In this document: positions 1-10,100 of the stretch, piece after piece | How the letters are laid out: each line of letters begins with the position of its first letter | How positions within the stretch are numbered: the stretch's first letter is position 1 | Assembly: GCA_963575745.1 (NCBI GenBank) | Contig: CAUYUJ010016286.1 | Coordinates: 1-64,000, forward strand | DNA from: Prorocentrum cordatum | Taxonomy: Eukaryota; Sar; Dinophyceae; Prorocentrales; Prorocentraceae | Length of the DNA: 64,000 bases | Reading direction: 5' to 3' | Translations under genes and position numbers: made by a program | The notes under the pieces: model-generated | What the model was told of the DNA's origin: nothing | The model's database searches: none | Seen by the model: the letters and a program-made list of their open reading frames with translations, nothing else

Positions 1-108
1 AACCTCCTCCCCCTCCTCCTCCTCCTGCTCCTCCCCCTCCCCCTCCTCTTCCTCCTCCTCTTCCTCCTCCTCCTCCTCCTCCTCCTCCTCCTCCCCCTCC
101 TCCTCCCC
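1..108. repeat. CCT-rich simple repeat
   Basis: Pyrimidine tract made almost wholly of CCT/CTC triplets. It directly abuts the left arm of the large inverted repeat. The matching GAG-rich tract lies outside the right arm at 6633-6780, so the inverted symmetry continues into the microsatellites. Confidence 0.9.
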
Positions 109-1170
109 AAGAGGCCTCTGAGACGCCCAAGATGGCCTCCAAGACGGCCCTGAAGCGCCTCAAGAGGACCCCACATCGGTTCAAAGAGGCCCCCAAGATG
201 GCTTCCGACGGCGTCAGACCCGTCAGACGGGCCAGGAACGCTTCAAGACGGCCAAGGAGAGGCCCCCAAGACGCCCCCATGGCCCCCAATAGGCCTAAGG
301 AGGCCCCCAAGAGGCTTCCAAGAGGCCCCCGGGAAGCCTCCAGGAGGCCCCACAAGAGTGCCCAAAGAGGCTCCCAAGAGGCCTCCTCCTTCTCCTCCTC
401 CTCCTCCTCCTCCTCTTCCTCCTCCCTCTCCTGATCCTCCCCCTCAGCCTCCCCCAAGTGTTCCTCGAAGAGTTTCCGGAGCGGCTGGGGGAATACATAA
501 TCAGATAGCTTGGCCAAGCTGGGGCCCAACGTTTGGCCACATAGGCGCTTCTCAAAAAGGCTGGGGGCGGCGGTGATTCGCCGTAGGCGTCTTGGATCCG
601 CCGCCCCCTGTGCTTGCCACAGGGGTGGACGGCGTGCCAGACAGTTTGCTGCTCTTCTTATTTTCAAACCCTTCCCAGTGGCCTTCGGCCCAGACCGCCT
701 GCCCTCGGAAGGACCAGAAGGTGTGGCCACATCGCCACTAAGACGGCCCAATTTGCCCAAGATGGCCACCAAGATGCCTCCAAGGCGGCTAGGATCGCTC
801 CAAGAGAGCACAAGACGGCCCCAATATGTTTCCAAGACGGCCCAAGATGCAACCGAGGCGTTCCAAGATGGCCCCAAGATGGCCCAGGACGGCCCCAAAG
901 GCCCCCAAGAGGCTTTCAATGCAGTCCAAGAAGCCTCCAAGGGGACCTGCAGGAAGGCCCGAAGAGGCCAAGACAGCTGGTTTCCCGTGGGCTCTTGATG
1001 GATTTTAACGTTTTCGGCCTGCCGACGGCCCAGTGCCGCCGAAGAGACCCCCAAGATGGCCCCAAGAGCGCCCAAGAGGCCTCCAAGACGGCCCCACGAC
1101 GGCCTCCAGACGGTCCAACAGGCCCCCAAGGCGCCTCCAAGACGGCCCACGAGAACTCCAAGGCGCCCAC
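109..1170 (+). repeat. Left arm of 6.5-kb inverted repeat (degenerate GGCC-type repeat)
   Basis: This arm is the reverse complement of 5493-6570. Shared landmarks in opposite order include the outer edge AAGAGGCCTCT, a CCT tract, the motif CTTGGCCAAGCTG, a CGCCGTAGGCGTCTTGGATC segment, a TTTTCGGCCTGCCGACGGCC segment and the inner edge around 1141-1170. Most of the arm is a degenerate array of GGCCCCCAAGA-like units, which keeps many frames open on both strands. I read those frames as repeat artefacts and see no gene here. Confidence 0.88.
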
Positions 1171-1530
1171 TCGTCATCGTGGTTGTCGCCGTCATCGTCG
1201 TCGTCGCCATCGTCGTCGTCGTCGTGGTCGTCAAACCTCTTCCAGTTTCCTAAACAAACCCCTCTCCCTCTCCCTCTCCCTTCCCCCTCCACCAACCCCC
1301 CCACCCCCCTCCACCCCCCCCTCCACCAACCACCTCAGCCCCCCCTCCACCTCCCCCTCCACTCCCCGTCCAACTCCCCCTCCACCCCTTCGGATGTCCC
1401 TTGGAACCTTTTAGGGAGCACCCAGGGGGCTCCAGAGGGCCCCAAGAGGGCTCCAAGACGCGCCCCAGAGACCACTGAGAGGTCTCATCCAGACGCGCTG
1501 ATCGATGACACCTACTAGCGGTTTCTGAGG
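1171..1530. repeat. GTC-triplet tract and C-rich low-complexity DNA
   Basis: Positions 1172-1235 are mostly TCG/GTC triplets. Positions 1255-1390 are CCCCTCCACC-type sequence. This sits just inside the left inverted-repeat arm and has no inverted counterpart. No gene is seen. Confidence 0.75.
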
Positions 1531-2062
1531 CCTCTCTTGGGCCCCTCTTGGGCCCGTTGGGGGGCCCTCTTAGGGCCTTCTTGGAGCCATCATGTGGGCC
1601 AACAAGGGGCCCAAGAGGGCTCCCAGAGGGCCCCAAGAGGGTTCAGGAGTTATGTACCAGCGGCCGCTGGGTTGGTACATAATTCCTGGGGCCCTCTTGG
1701 AGCCCTTTTGGGGCCCTCTTGGGGCCCTCTTAGGGCCAACCCGGGCCCCAAGAGGGCTCCAAGAGGGCCCTCAGAGGGCCCCAAGAGGGCCCCAAGAGTG
1801 ATGTACCAGCGGCCGCTGGGTTGGTACATAATTCCTGGGGCCTTCTTGGTGCCCTCTTAGGGCCAACCAGGGGCCCAAGAGGGTTCCAAGAGGGCCCTCA
1901 GAGGGCCCCAAGAGGGCCCCAGGAATTATGTACCAGCGGCCGCTGGATTGGTACATAATTCCTTGGGCCTTCTTGGGGCCCTCCTAGGGCCAACCAGGGG
2001 CCCAAGAGGGCTCCAAGAGGGCACTCAGAGGGCCCCAACAGGGCCCTAGGAGTTATGTACCA
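1531..2062. repeat. Tandem cassettes around a NotI-containing cruciform, block 1
   Basis: About 140-bp units of GGGCCCTCTTGGGGCC-like sequence, each centred on a quasi-palindrome: TTATGTACCA, then CAGCGGCCGCTG, then TGGTACATAA. Copies lie near 1645-1688, 1798-1836 and 1921-1963, with a truncated half at 2053-2062. Each centre holds a NotI site (GCGGCCGC). The flanking GGCCCCAAGAGGG and CCCTCTTGGGGCC arms are also complementary, so each unit could form a long hairpin or cruciform. Confidence 0.88.
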
Positions 2063-2094
2063 GCCCAGTCTTAGGGACCCCTTGGAGCCATCTT

Positions 2095-3475
2095 ATGGGC
2101 CGATGTCCCACGGGGACCACCGGGTAACTCCGATGTCCCACGGGGGATACCGGGTAACTCCGATGTCCCACGGGCCGATGTCCCACGGGGACCACCGGGT
2201 AATTCCGACGTCCCACGGGGGACACCGGGTAACTCCGATGTCCCACGGGCCGATGTCCCACGGGGACCACCGGGTTACTCCGATGTCCCACGGGGACCAC
2301 CGGGTAACTCCGATGTCCCACGGGGGGGCACCAGGTAAATCGTGCCCAGACCCCCCCTTGCAAGGTTGAGTTACCCGATGTCCCACGGGGGACACCGGGT
2401 AACTCCGATGTCCCACGGGCCGATGTCCCACGGGGACCTCTGGGCAACTCCGATGTCCCACGGGGGACACCGGGTAGCTCCGATGTCCCACGGGCCGATG
2501 TCCCACGGGGACCACCGGATAACTCCGATGTCCCACGGGGGACACCGGGTAACTCCGATGTCCCACGGGCCGATGTCCCACGGGGACCACCGGGTAACTC
2601 CGATGTCCCACGGGGGACCACCGGGTAACTCCGATGTCCACGGAGCCCCCGGGTAACCATGCCCCGACCCCCACTTGCAATGTCGAGTTTACCCGATGTC
2701 CCCCCGGGGGGACACCGGGTAACTCCGTATGTCCCACGGCCGATGTCCCACGGGGGACCACCGGGTAACTCATGCCCAGACCCCCCCCTGCAAGGTCGAA
2801 TTACACGATGTCCCCCGGGAGACTCCAGGTAACTCCGATGTCCCACGGGCCGATGTCCCACGGGGACCACCGGGTAACTCCGATGTCCCACGGGGGACAC
2901 CGGGTAACTCCGATGTCCCACGGGCCGACGTCCCACGGGGACCACCGGGTAACTCCGATGTCCCACGGGGGACACCGGGTAACTCCGATGTCCCACGGGA
3001 GGCCACCGGGTAACCATGCCCAGACCCCCCTTGCAATGTCGAGTTACCCGATGTCCCCCGGGGGACACCGGGTAACTCCGATGTCCCACGGGCCGATGTC
3101 CCACGGGGACCACCGGGTAACTCCGATGTCCCATATGGGGGTCCACCGGTTTACTGAATAATGCCGAATGCGCCCCTTGCAAGGTCGACTTACTCGACGC
3201 CCCTCGGGGGACACCGGGTAAGTGGGGGGTGTGGAGCGCACCCCCCGCTTACCCGATGTCCCCCAGGGGACACCGGGTAACTCATGCCCGACTCCCCCCC
3301 GTGCAAAGTCGAGTTACCCGATGCCCCCCCCTCGCCACCGGGTAACCCGTGCCTAACACCCCCCCCTGCAAGGTCGAGTTACCCGATGTCCCCGGGGGGA
3401 CACCGGGTAAGTGGGGGGTGTGGAGCGCACCCCCCAGTTACCCGATGCTCCCAAGGGGGGGCGCCAAATAACTTA
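2095..3475. repeat. 30-bp minisatellite with higher-order structure
   Basis: The base unit is close to CCGATGTCCCACGGGG plus GACACCGGGTAACT. A 17-bp half unit (CCGATGTCCCACGGGCC) is interspersed. The array is punctuated every few hundred bases by a spacer like CATGCCCAGACCCCCCCTTG (about 2339, 2655, 2771, 3015, 3283 and 3349), giving a higher-order repeat. The long minus-strand frame at 2046-3182 only reflects the 30-bp period, which is a multiple of three. I do not call it a gene. Confidence 0.9.
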
Positions 3476-3860
3476 TGCCCGTCGTCGTCGTCGTCGTCGT
3501 CGTCGTTGTCGCCGGTCGTCGGTCGCGGGCCGGAAAAATTTGAGGCTTCGGATCCGTTTCGGGGCCCCCCTGGGCCCCGAGGGCTCCAAACCCCTGGGGA
3601 AAAGCAGCAGCAAAACTTACCACTCCAGGTCGAGGCGTCGTCGTCGTCGTCGTCGTCGCGTCGTCGTCTGCGGGTCGAGAGCTCCAGGATGGGGCCGAAA
3701 GCTCCGGGTTGGGGTCGGGAGCTCCTGGACGGGGTCGAGAGCTCTGGGGTCGAAACAGGGGCCAGGAAATTTGGTCCAAGTATCGCTGCCTGGTCCTGCA
3801 GGGGCTGGGTAAGGGTGCGTTTACACCTCCTCGCCGTCGTCGTCGCCGAGGAGGAGGAGG
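3476..3860. repeat. GTC-triplet tracts with unassigned DNA between
   Basis: GTC/GTCGTC runs occur at about 3478-3516 and 3628-3668, with a GAG run near 3847-3862. The DNA between contains GGGGTCGGGAGCTC-like short repeats. No gene is recognised. Confidence 0.7.
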
Positions 3861-4392
3861 AGGGCCCCAGGAGTTCTGTACCACCGGCCGCTGGGTTGGT
3901 ACATAATTCCTGGGGCCTTCTTGGAGCCCTCTTGGCGCCCTCTTGGCGCCCTCTTGGGGCCCTTTGGCCCTCTTGGGGCCCTCTTGGGGCCCTCTTGGGG
4001 CCCTACGGGCCAACCAGGGGTCCGAGAGGGCTCCGAGAGGGCCCTCAGAGGGTCCCAAGAGGGTTCAGGAGTTCTGTACCAGCGGCCGCTGGATTGGTAC
4101 ATAATTCCTGGGGCCTTCTTGGGGCCCTCTTGGCGCCCTCTTGGGGCCCTCTTGGGGCCCTTTGGGGGCCCTCTTGGGGCCCTCTTAGGGCCCTCTTGGA
4201 GCCCTCTCATGGGCCAACCAGGGGCCCAGGAGGGCTCCAAGAGGGCCCTCAGAGGGCCCCAAGAGGGCCCCAGGAGTTATGTACCAGCGGCCGCTGGGTT
4301 GTTGCACAACTCCTGGGGCCCTCTTGGGGCCCTCTCGGAGCCCTCTTGGGGCTCTCTTGGGGCCCTCTTAGGGCCCTCTCGGGGCCATCTTA
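3861..4392. repeat. Tandem cassettes around a NotI-containing cruciform, block 2
   Basis: Same unit as at 1531-2062. Quasi-palindrome centres lie near 3869-3912, 4068-4109 and 4272-4313, embedded in CCCTCTTGGGGCC arrays. The last copy has TTGTTGCACAACTCC in place of the usual right half-palindrome. The two blocks bracket the 30-bp minisatellite. Confidence 0.88.
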
Positions 4393-4545
4393 TGGACGGC
4401 GACGACAACGACAACGACGACGACGATGACGACGACGACGACGACGACGACAACGACGACGACGACGACCACGACGATGGTGGTGACGACGACGACCACG
4501 ACGACGACGATGACAACGACGACCACGATGACGACGCGCCCGAAA
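4393..4545. repeat. GAC-triplet microsatellite
   Basis: About 150 bp of nearly pure GAC triplets with occasional GAT, CAC and AAC. In frame it would encode poly-Asp; on the minus strand it would encode poly-Val or poly-Ser. There is no gene context. Confidence 0.85.
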
Positions 4546-4595
4546 TCAGCCGACAAAGCGACCTAGTAGTTAAACCGACAAGGTGTCCTTCTTTT

Positions 4596-5135
4596 GGCGC
4601 AGCGGCTCCGAGACAGCCTGCAGGGCAGCCTCTTTTTGGCCGCATCGGCTCCGAGAAGCCTGCAGCTCGGCCCCCGGTGACATTTTTTCGGCCCGCCCTT
4701 TCAAGGCCCCACGGCCGGCTCTTGGGTCGAGGAAGAAGAGGAGCAAAACCAGGAGAATCAGGAGCAGGAGGACGAGGAGGTTGAGCAGGGGGACAAGGAC
4801 GAAATGAGAGGCCTTAAGCGGCTCCGAAAACCTTGCAGCTCAGCGCGGTTTGGTCTCGGAGCCGCTTCTGGCCTATCATTCCGTCCCTGACCCCTTGCTC
4901 AAACTCCTCGTCCTCCTGCTGCTCCTGCTCCTCTGGTTCCTGTTGATCACCTCCTCGTCCTCCTGCCCCTCCTCCTCCTCGACCCAAAAGCTGGCCGTGG
5001 GGCTTTGAGATGGCGGCCCCACAAAACATCACCGGGCCTCGGGGTGATATGTTTTTCCTGGGGGGGGCAAGGGCGTCCGCAGACGAGCCCGCGCTGAGCT
5101 GCAGGCTTCTCGGAGCCGCTTCGGGCCTCTGATTC
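4596..5135. repeat. Nested inverted repeat of about 0.5 kb
   Basis: The segment GGCTCCGAGAAGCCTGCAGC near 4648 and a CCCCACGGCCGGCTCTTGGG segment near 4710 recur as reverse complements near 5093-5125 and 4980-5005. A smaller inverted pair (AAGCGGCTCCGA and TCGGAGCCGCTT) lies at the centre near 4818 and 4856. Spacing differs between arms, so the copies are diverged. This may be a decayed foldback or MITE-type element. No coding frame is supported. Confidence 0.6.
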
Positions 5136-5159
5136 CGTCCTTTCCTCTTGCTCTTCCTC

Positions 5160-5492
5160 TTGGACTGTTTCCTCGCCCTTTGGGGCCCTTTTGGGGCCAT
5201 CTTGAAGTCAGCTTGGGCCGTCTTGGGACCATCTTGTGGACATCTTGGGCCGTCGGACAGCCGAAAAAGAAAACGCGCCCAAATTATTCAACAATTGAAG
5301 GGAATAAATACAACCATTTGGGCATTTCGGGCTCTCCTGGAGGTCCTCTTGAAGACTTCCTAGACTGTCTAGGAGGCCCCTTGCATCCACTTGGGGCCCT
5401 TGGGGCCCTCTGTGGCTGTCTTGGGACATCCTGGGGCTATGTCGAATCGTATCGTTGCCATCTTGGACGTTTTGGAGCCGTCTTGAAGGCCA
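5160..5492 (-). repeat. Degenerate GGCC-type repeat adjoining the right arm
   Basis: TTGGGGCC/CTTGGGCCGTC units surround a short unique core (AAAACGCGCCCAAATTATTC, 5273-5292). A related core, in the opposite orientation and with the order TTTGAATAATTT then TCGCC, occurs in the element at 23170-24012. No gene is seen. Confidence 0.6.
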
Positions 5493-6570
5493 TCGTGGGC
5501 GCCTTGGAATTCTCGTGGGCCGTCTTGGAGGCGCCTTGGGGGCCTCTTGGACCGTCTGGAGGCCGTCATGGGGCCGTCTTGGAGGCCTCTTGGGCGCTCT
5601 TGGGGCCATCTTGGGGGTCTCTTCGGCGGCATTGGGCCGTCGGCAGGCCGAAAACGTCAAAATCCATCAAGAGCCCACGGGAAATCAGCTGTCTTGGCCT
5701 CTTCGGGCCTTCCTGCAGATCCCTTTGGAGGCTTCTTGGACTGCATTAAAAGCCTCCTGGGGGCCTTTGGGGCCGTCCTGGGCCATCTTGGGGCCATCTT
5801 GGACGCCTCGGGTGCATCTTGGGCCGTCTTGGAGACATATTGGAGCCGTCTTGGGCTCTCTTGGAGCGATCCTAGCCGCCTTGGAGGCATCTTGGTGACC
5901 ATATTGGGCCGTTTGGGCCGTCTTGGTGGCGATGTGGGCCACACCTTCTGGTCCTTCCGAGGGGCAGGCGGTCTGGGCCGAAGGCCACTGGGAAGGGTTT
6001 GAAAATCATAATCTCAGCAAAATGTCTGGCACGCCGTCCAACCCTGTGGCAAGCACAGGGGGCGGCGGATCCAAGACGCCTACGGCGAATCACCGCCGCC
6101 CCCAGCCGTTTTGAGAAGCGCCTATGTGGCCAAACGTTGTGTCCCAGCTTGGCCAAGCTATCTGATAATGTATTCCCCCAGCCGCTCCGGAAACTCTTCG
6201 GGGAACGCTTGGGGGAGGCTGAGGGGGAGGATCAGGAGAGGGAGGAAGAGGATGAGAAGGAGGAGGAGAAGGAGGAGGAGGAAGAGGAGGAAGCCTCTTG
6301 GGAGCCTCTTGGGGCACTCTTGTGGGGCCTCCTGGGGGCTTCCCGGGGGGCCTCTCGGAAGCCTCTTGGGGGCCTCCTTAGGCCTCTTGGGGGCCGTGGG
6401 GGCGTCTTGGGGGCCTCTCCTCGGCAATCTTAAATCGTTCCTAGCCCGTCTGACGGGTCTGACGCCGTCGGAAGCCGTCTTGGGGGCCTCTCTGAACCGA
6501 TGTGGGGTCCTCTTGAGGCGCTTCAGGGCCGTCTTGGAGGCCATATTGGGCGTCTTAGAGGCCTCTTGGG
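5493..6570 (-). repeat. Right arm of 6.5-kb inverted repeat
   Basis: Reverse complement of 109-1170 over its whole length with scattered substitutions and small indels. The inner edge, GTGGGCGCCTTGGAATTCTC at 5493-5512, mirrors 1151-1170. The outer edge lies near 6557-6570. The sums of paired coordinates are nearly constant (about 6663-6679), so the arms are collinear with little internal rearrangement. Confidence 0.88.
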
Positions 6571-6632
6571 GCCGTCTTTGGGGCCTCCTGGGCCGTCATG
6601 GGGCCATCTTGAAAGCCTCCTGGGCGCACTGG

Positions 6633-6780
6633 GGGTGAGGAGGAGGAGGAGGAGGAGGAGGAGGAGGAGGTTGAGGAGGAGGAGGAGGAAAAGGAGGAAT
6701 AGGAAGAAAAGGACTGGGAAAAGCAGGCGAAGAGGGAGTAGGAAGAGAAACAGGGAGGAGGACCAGGAGAAGGAGGCAGG
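6633..6780. repeat. GAG-rich simple repeat
   Basis: GAGGAGGAG tract grading into GGAAAAGGAGGAATAGG-like purine DNA. It lies just outside the right inverted-repeat arm and mirrors the CCT tract at 1-108. Confidence 0.85.
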
Positions 6781-6970
6781 GGGTATGAGCGAGGAGACAC
6801 AGTCGGACAACGCGAGACAAAGTCGGAGCAACCCACAACCCCCAGACTCTGGGGGCGCCCCAGAGTCTGAACAGCACTTTTTTCAGATGAGGCCGCGCTG
6901 CGCGCTTATCCGTGCACTCCTTTCGGTGACCTAGATTCTCTCCTCCCCCCTTCGATTCGGGGCCAGTTGT

Positions 6971-7102
6971 CTTGCACCTCTCTTTGAGGTCCATCAAGAA
7001 CTTCTCGTCAGCGCTCAAAGAGTTTTTCGTGTCCCCGATGTCTTGCTTCGAGTGGGCCAACCGCTCGTCAGTGTCAGCGAGCTCCTGTGTTTTCTTGTCG
7101 AC
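6971..7102 (-). CDS. Gene A exon 6
   Basis: Reads VDKKTQELADTDERLAHSKQ, DIGDTKNSLSADEKFLMDLK, ERCK after the acceptor GTCAG at 7103. The end is either 6978 (GT donor inside AGGTGCAAG) or 6971. Beyond it the frame diverges from the family, so the following DNA is intron. This is the last exon of gene A in the window. Confidence 0.8.
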
Positions 7103-10100
7103 CTGACGGCTTCGACGACGGCGACGTTGACATCGTCGTCGTCAGCGTCGCCGTTGTGAGCGTCAACGACAGCGTCGTGGATGCCAGCGTCAGAGTCGTA
7201 GTCGATGTCGGTGTCGTCGATGTCGTAGTCCTCAGCGTCGCCATCGTCGTCGCCGGCGTCATCGTCGTCGACCTGAGCCTGGCCCGCGGCAATCTGCTCC
7301 AGCTTTGCGGCCTTGAGGGCCTCGTAGGCCTTCTGGTTCTCTGTCTCCGACTTCTGGGTCTCCGAAAGATCCTTGCACGAGCGCGCGGGGGAGAAGGAAG
7401 GCGCCCCTGGGCATGCCAGGAAGCTGGAGACAAGCGCACACAGAAAGAAAGCCACCAACACATGCAACAATCTCGCCCCTCCTCGAACGGCCAGGAGGAT
7501 CAGGAGGGCGAGGCGCCTACTGGCGGGAGGACGGCCCTGAAAGGGCGCGGTGCGCAGGCCGAGAGGAGAAGCCCTCGGCTCATTCTGACCAGTCTTTGGC
7601 TCCAGTAGTTCCAGTGCCAAGCAAGGTGAAGGGAACGGAGGGCTATCGAGGCTGAAAGGGCACGGTGCGCAGGACAAGAGGAGAAGCCCTCGGCGTATTC
7701 TGGCCAGTCTTTGGCTCCAGTACTTCCAGCGCCAAGCATGGTGAAGGGAAGGGCTGGCGATCGAAAGGCACCAATTCCTGATGGCCTTGCCCGTTCGAGG
7801 CTTCGGGAGGCCTCTAGAGTCCTCCGGAGACCTATGGACTCCCCCGCAGGCCTCTGGTGAGCCCCGGTTCCAGTGCCAGCCACGCACGTCGTTCGAGAGA
7901 TCTATAGGTAGAGACATGGCGTGACTGAGGGGGCGGGGAAGGCATTGAAATAGATCGGGCCTCGGACCGACGTTTAAAGATACGCTGAAAGGCATATACC
8001 CTTGATTCATGGGGGTGGCAAAGCGATGGAACCAGATTGCGATATGCTATTCTGATTATACCTGCGTGCTTACAGCGGTTGACTAGTAGCCGCAAGGCCG
8101 AGGAAGGAAGGGGAGGCATCGAAGAGGGATGAATCGTATGATAACCCTTTTCATCGCCCCCCAAACAACGAATTCTGACCAGGTGTTGGCTACGGGTGCA
8201 TGCGTTGAGTGGGTGCCTCTGAAGGCCCAGAGGAGGAGCAGGATTAGGATGAGGTAGCAGGAGCAGGATGATGGTCTCTGAGATGTCATTCTCAAAATTC
8301 CCTTCATCTGCTCAGAATAAATCCGCTCTGCACCTCTGGGCCCGTTTTGAGAGACGTGTCGAACTGCAGCAACGCTTGCCTCCGAACATATCCGAAGACC
8401 TCCGAAGAAGCAGGGGAGGATGGAATCTAAAGTGTCCTCCTCGAATGCGCCAATCTGCTCAAAGCGCGTCCCTGGTCATCCTGACAGGAGTTCGAGCCGC
8501 GACCAGCCGTGGAAACGACGGGCCCCCACGAGGAACCAAGAAGAGGAGAAATTGCAATGATGCCTCTGAGAACAACGCCTATGAAAGAGCGCGCGTACTT
8601 GAAGGGTCAGGCCTGAACGCCCTTCCGCACACCCCGCTTCCTGCTGCGCGGAGCGCCCAGGGGGGCCGCCGAAGGCGCTGACCTTCCAAATTTCCCCATA
8701 TCCGAATATGGGATTTGTTATTACTCTTACGTCGCCGACTCCTCCTCACCCCTCACCATCACTTCCCTCATCCTCCTCCTCCTCCTCCTCCTGCTCCTCC
8801 TCCCATTCATTATCAAGTTCGCTCACACTCAGGCTCACGCACACTCAGATTCACCCAGACTCACTCATGCTCAGACTCACTCATACTGCAACTCACTCAC
8901 GCTCAGACTCACTGACGCTCAGGCTGACTCACACACATATACATTCAGGGTCACTCATCATTCAGACTCACTCATACTCACAGATTGTGGGGATGTCTCG
9001 AACGGTTTGCCTGTGTCGTTGCTCCGCATCTCTCGCTTTCGGAGCAGGCGAGGGGCTGGTTTCAACAACTCCTTCAGGGGGGTGGCAGGGGGGTGTCTCT
9101 GGGGCTTGTTCGCGCCCAGGCTTTGAGGATGTTTCAGGCGGTTTGCGCGTTTGGGCTTGTAATACACTTAGCTTTCGGACCAGACTCGACGGATGTCCTA
9201 AGCGAGTCGCTGGCTTCAGCATCCCAAGAGGTAGCTGACAGGGGGTACGATGTGGTTCTAACATCGAGCCCGGAGGATCTAGGATGAAGAATTGGTTGGG
9301 GGGTCTGAAATCTTACTCGTCGACGCGGCGGGGCGCGGGTCGGAAAAGTGATGCGTTTGGAGACCAGGAAGAGTTCAGGGATTTATTTTGAACGGTGTTC
9401 GACAGTTTGTGCATTTTCGATCTTCTGAGGTTGTATTATCGATCCTGAGCCTGGAGGCGGTTTCCTGGCCCCAGGGACGTCAGGAGTCGGTTCCACAAAT
9501 TCGGGAGGCCGAGTTCTGGTCCCAGCGACGTCAGGAGACACCCCCGGAGGAGGAGTGTGAGGGGAGGAGCAGGAGGAAGATGAGGGGGGCGGGGGAGAGA
9601 AGGGGAAAGAAAGAGGATGAGGAGCAAGAGAAAGAGGAGGGCGGGTGGTTGGCGCCAGAAGGTCAAGGTTCGAGGCTCGAGGTTTGAGGTTCGAGGCTCA
9701 CTCGTCACACACTGACTCACTCACACTCAGACTCACTCACGCTGAGGCTCACTCACACTCAGACTCACTCATCACTCAGGCTCATTCATATTCAGACTCA
9801 TGTTTCCTCACGCAGGCTCAGTCACACCACCTCCTCGCTCAGACTCACCATGCTCAGAACCACTCGCGCACACAGACATTGAAGATGTCTCAAGCGAGGC
9901 GCTGGCCTCAGCACTCCGAAGGGGGGCGCCGGGGGGGGTACTGCACGGGCCCAGTTCGCGCTCAGACTGTGGGGGGGTGTCTCAGGCTGCTTGCCGGTTT
10001 CGGCGCGCAACATACTGCGTTCGGGGCAGGGTTTGATAACGTCTCGAGCGAGGAGCCGGTTTCAGCACTCCCGAGGGGGGGGAGCCGCCAGGGTGGGGAC

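Noticed and set aside
109-1414. Overlapping 100-266-codon frames rich in KRPPRR, QDGPK or GASWG
   Set aside because: GGCCCCCAAGA-type array; the same frames recur inverted in the right arm and in other copies with no conserved start.
2046-3182. 378-codon minus-strand open frame rich in GHRSYPV
   Set aside because: It is a 30-bp tandem repeat; the period is a multiple of three, so most frames on both strands stay open.
2095-3475. CRISPR array
   Set aside because: Units are contiguous without unique spacers, in eukaryotic-type DNA.
7015-8010. 331-codon minus-strand open frame as a single gene
   Set aside because: It contains genuine exon 5 but reads through the Asp-rich intron and loses the family frame; upstream of exon 5 it is intron.
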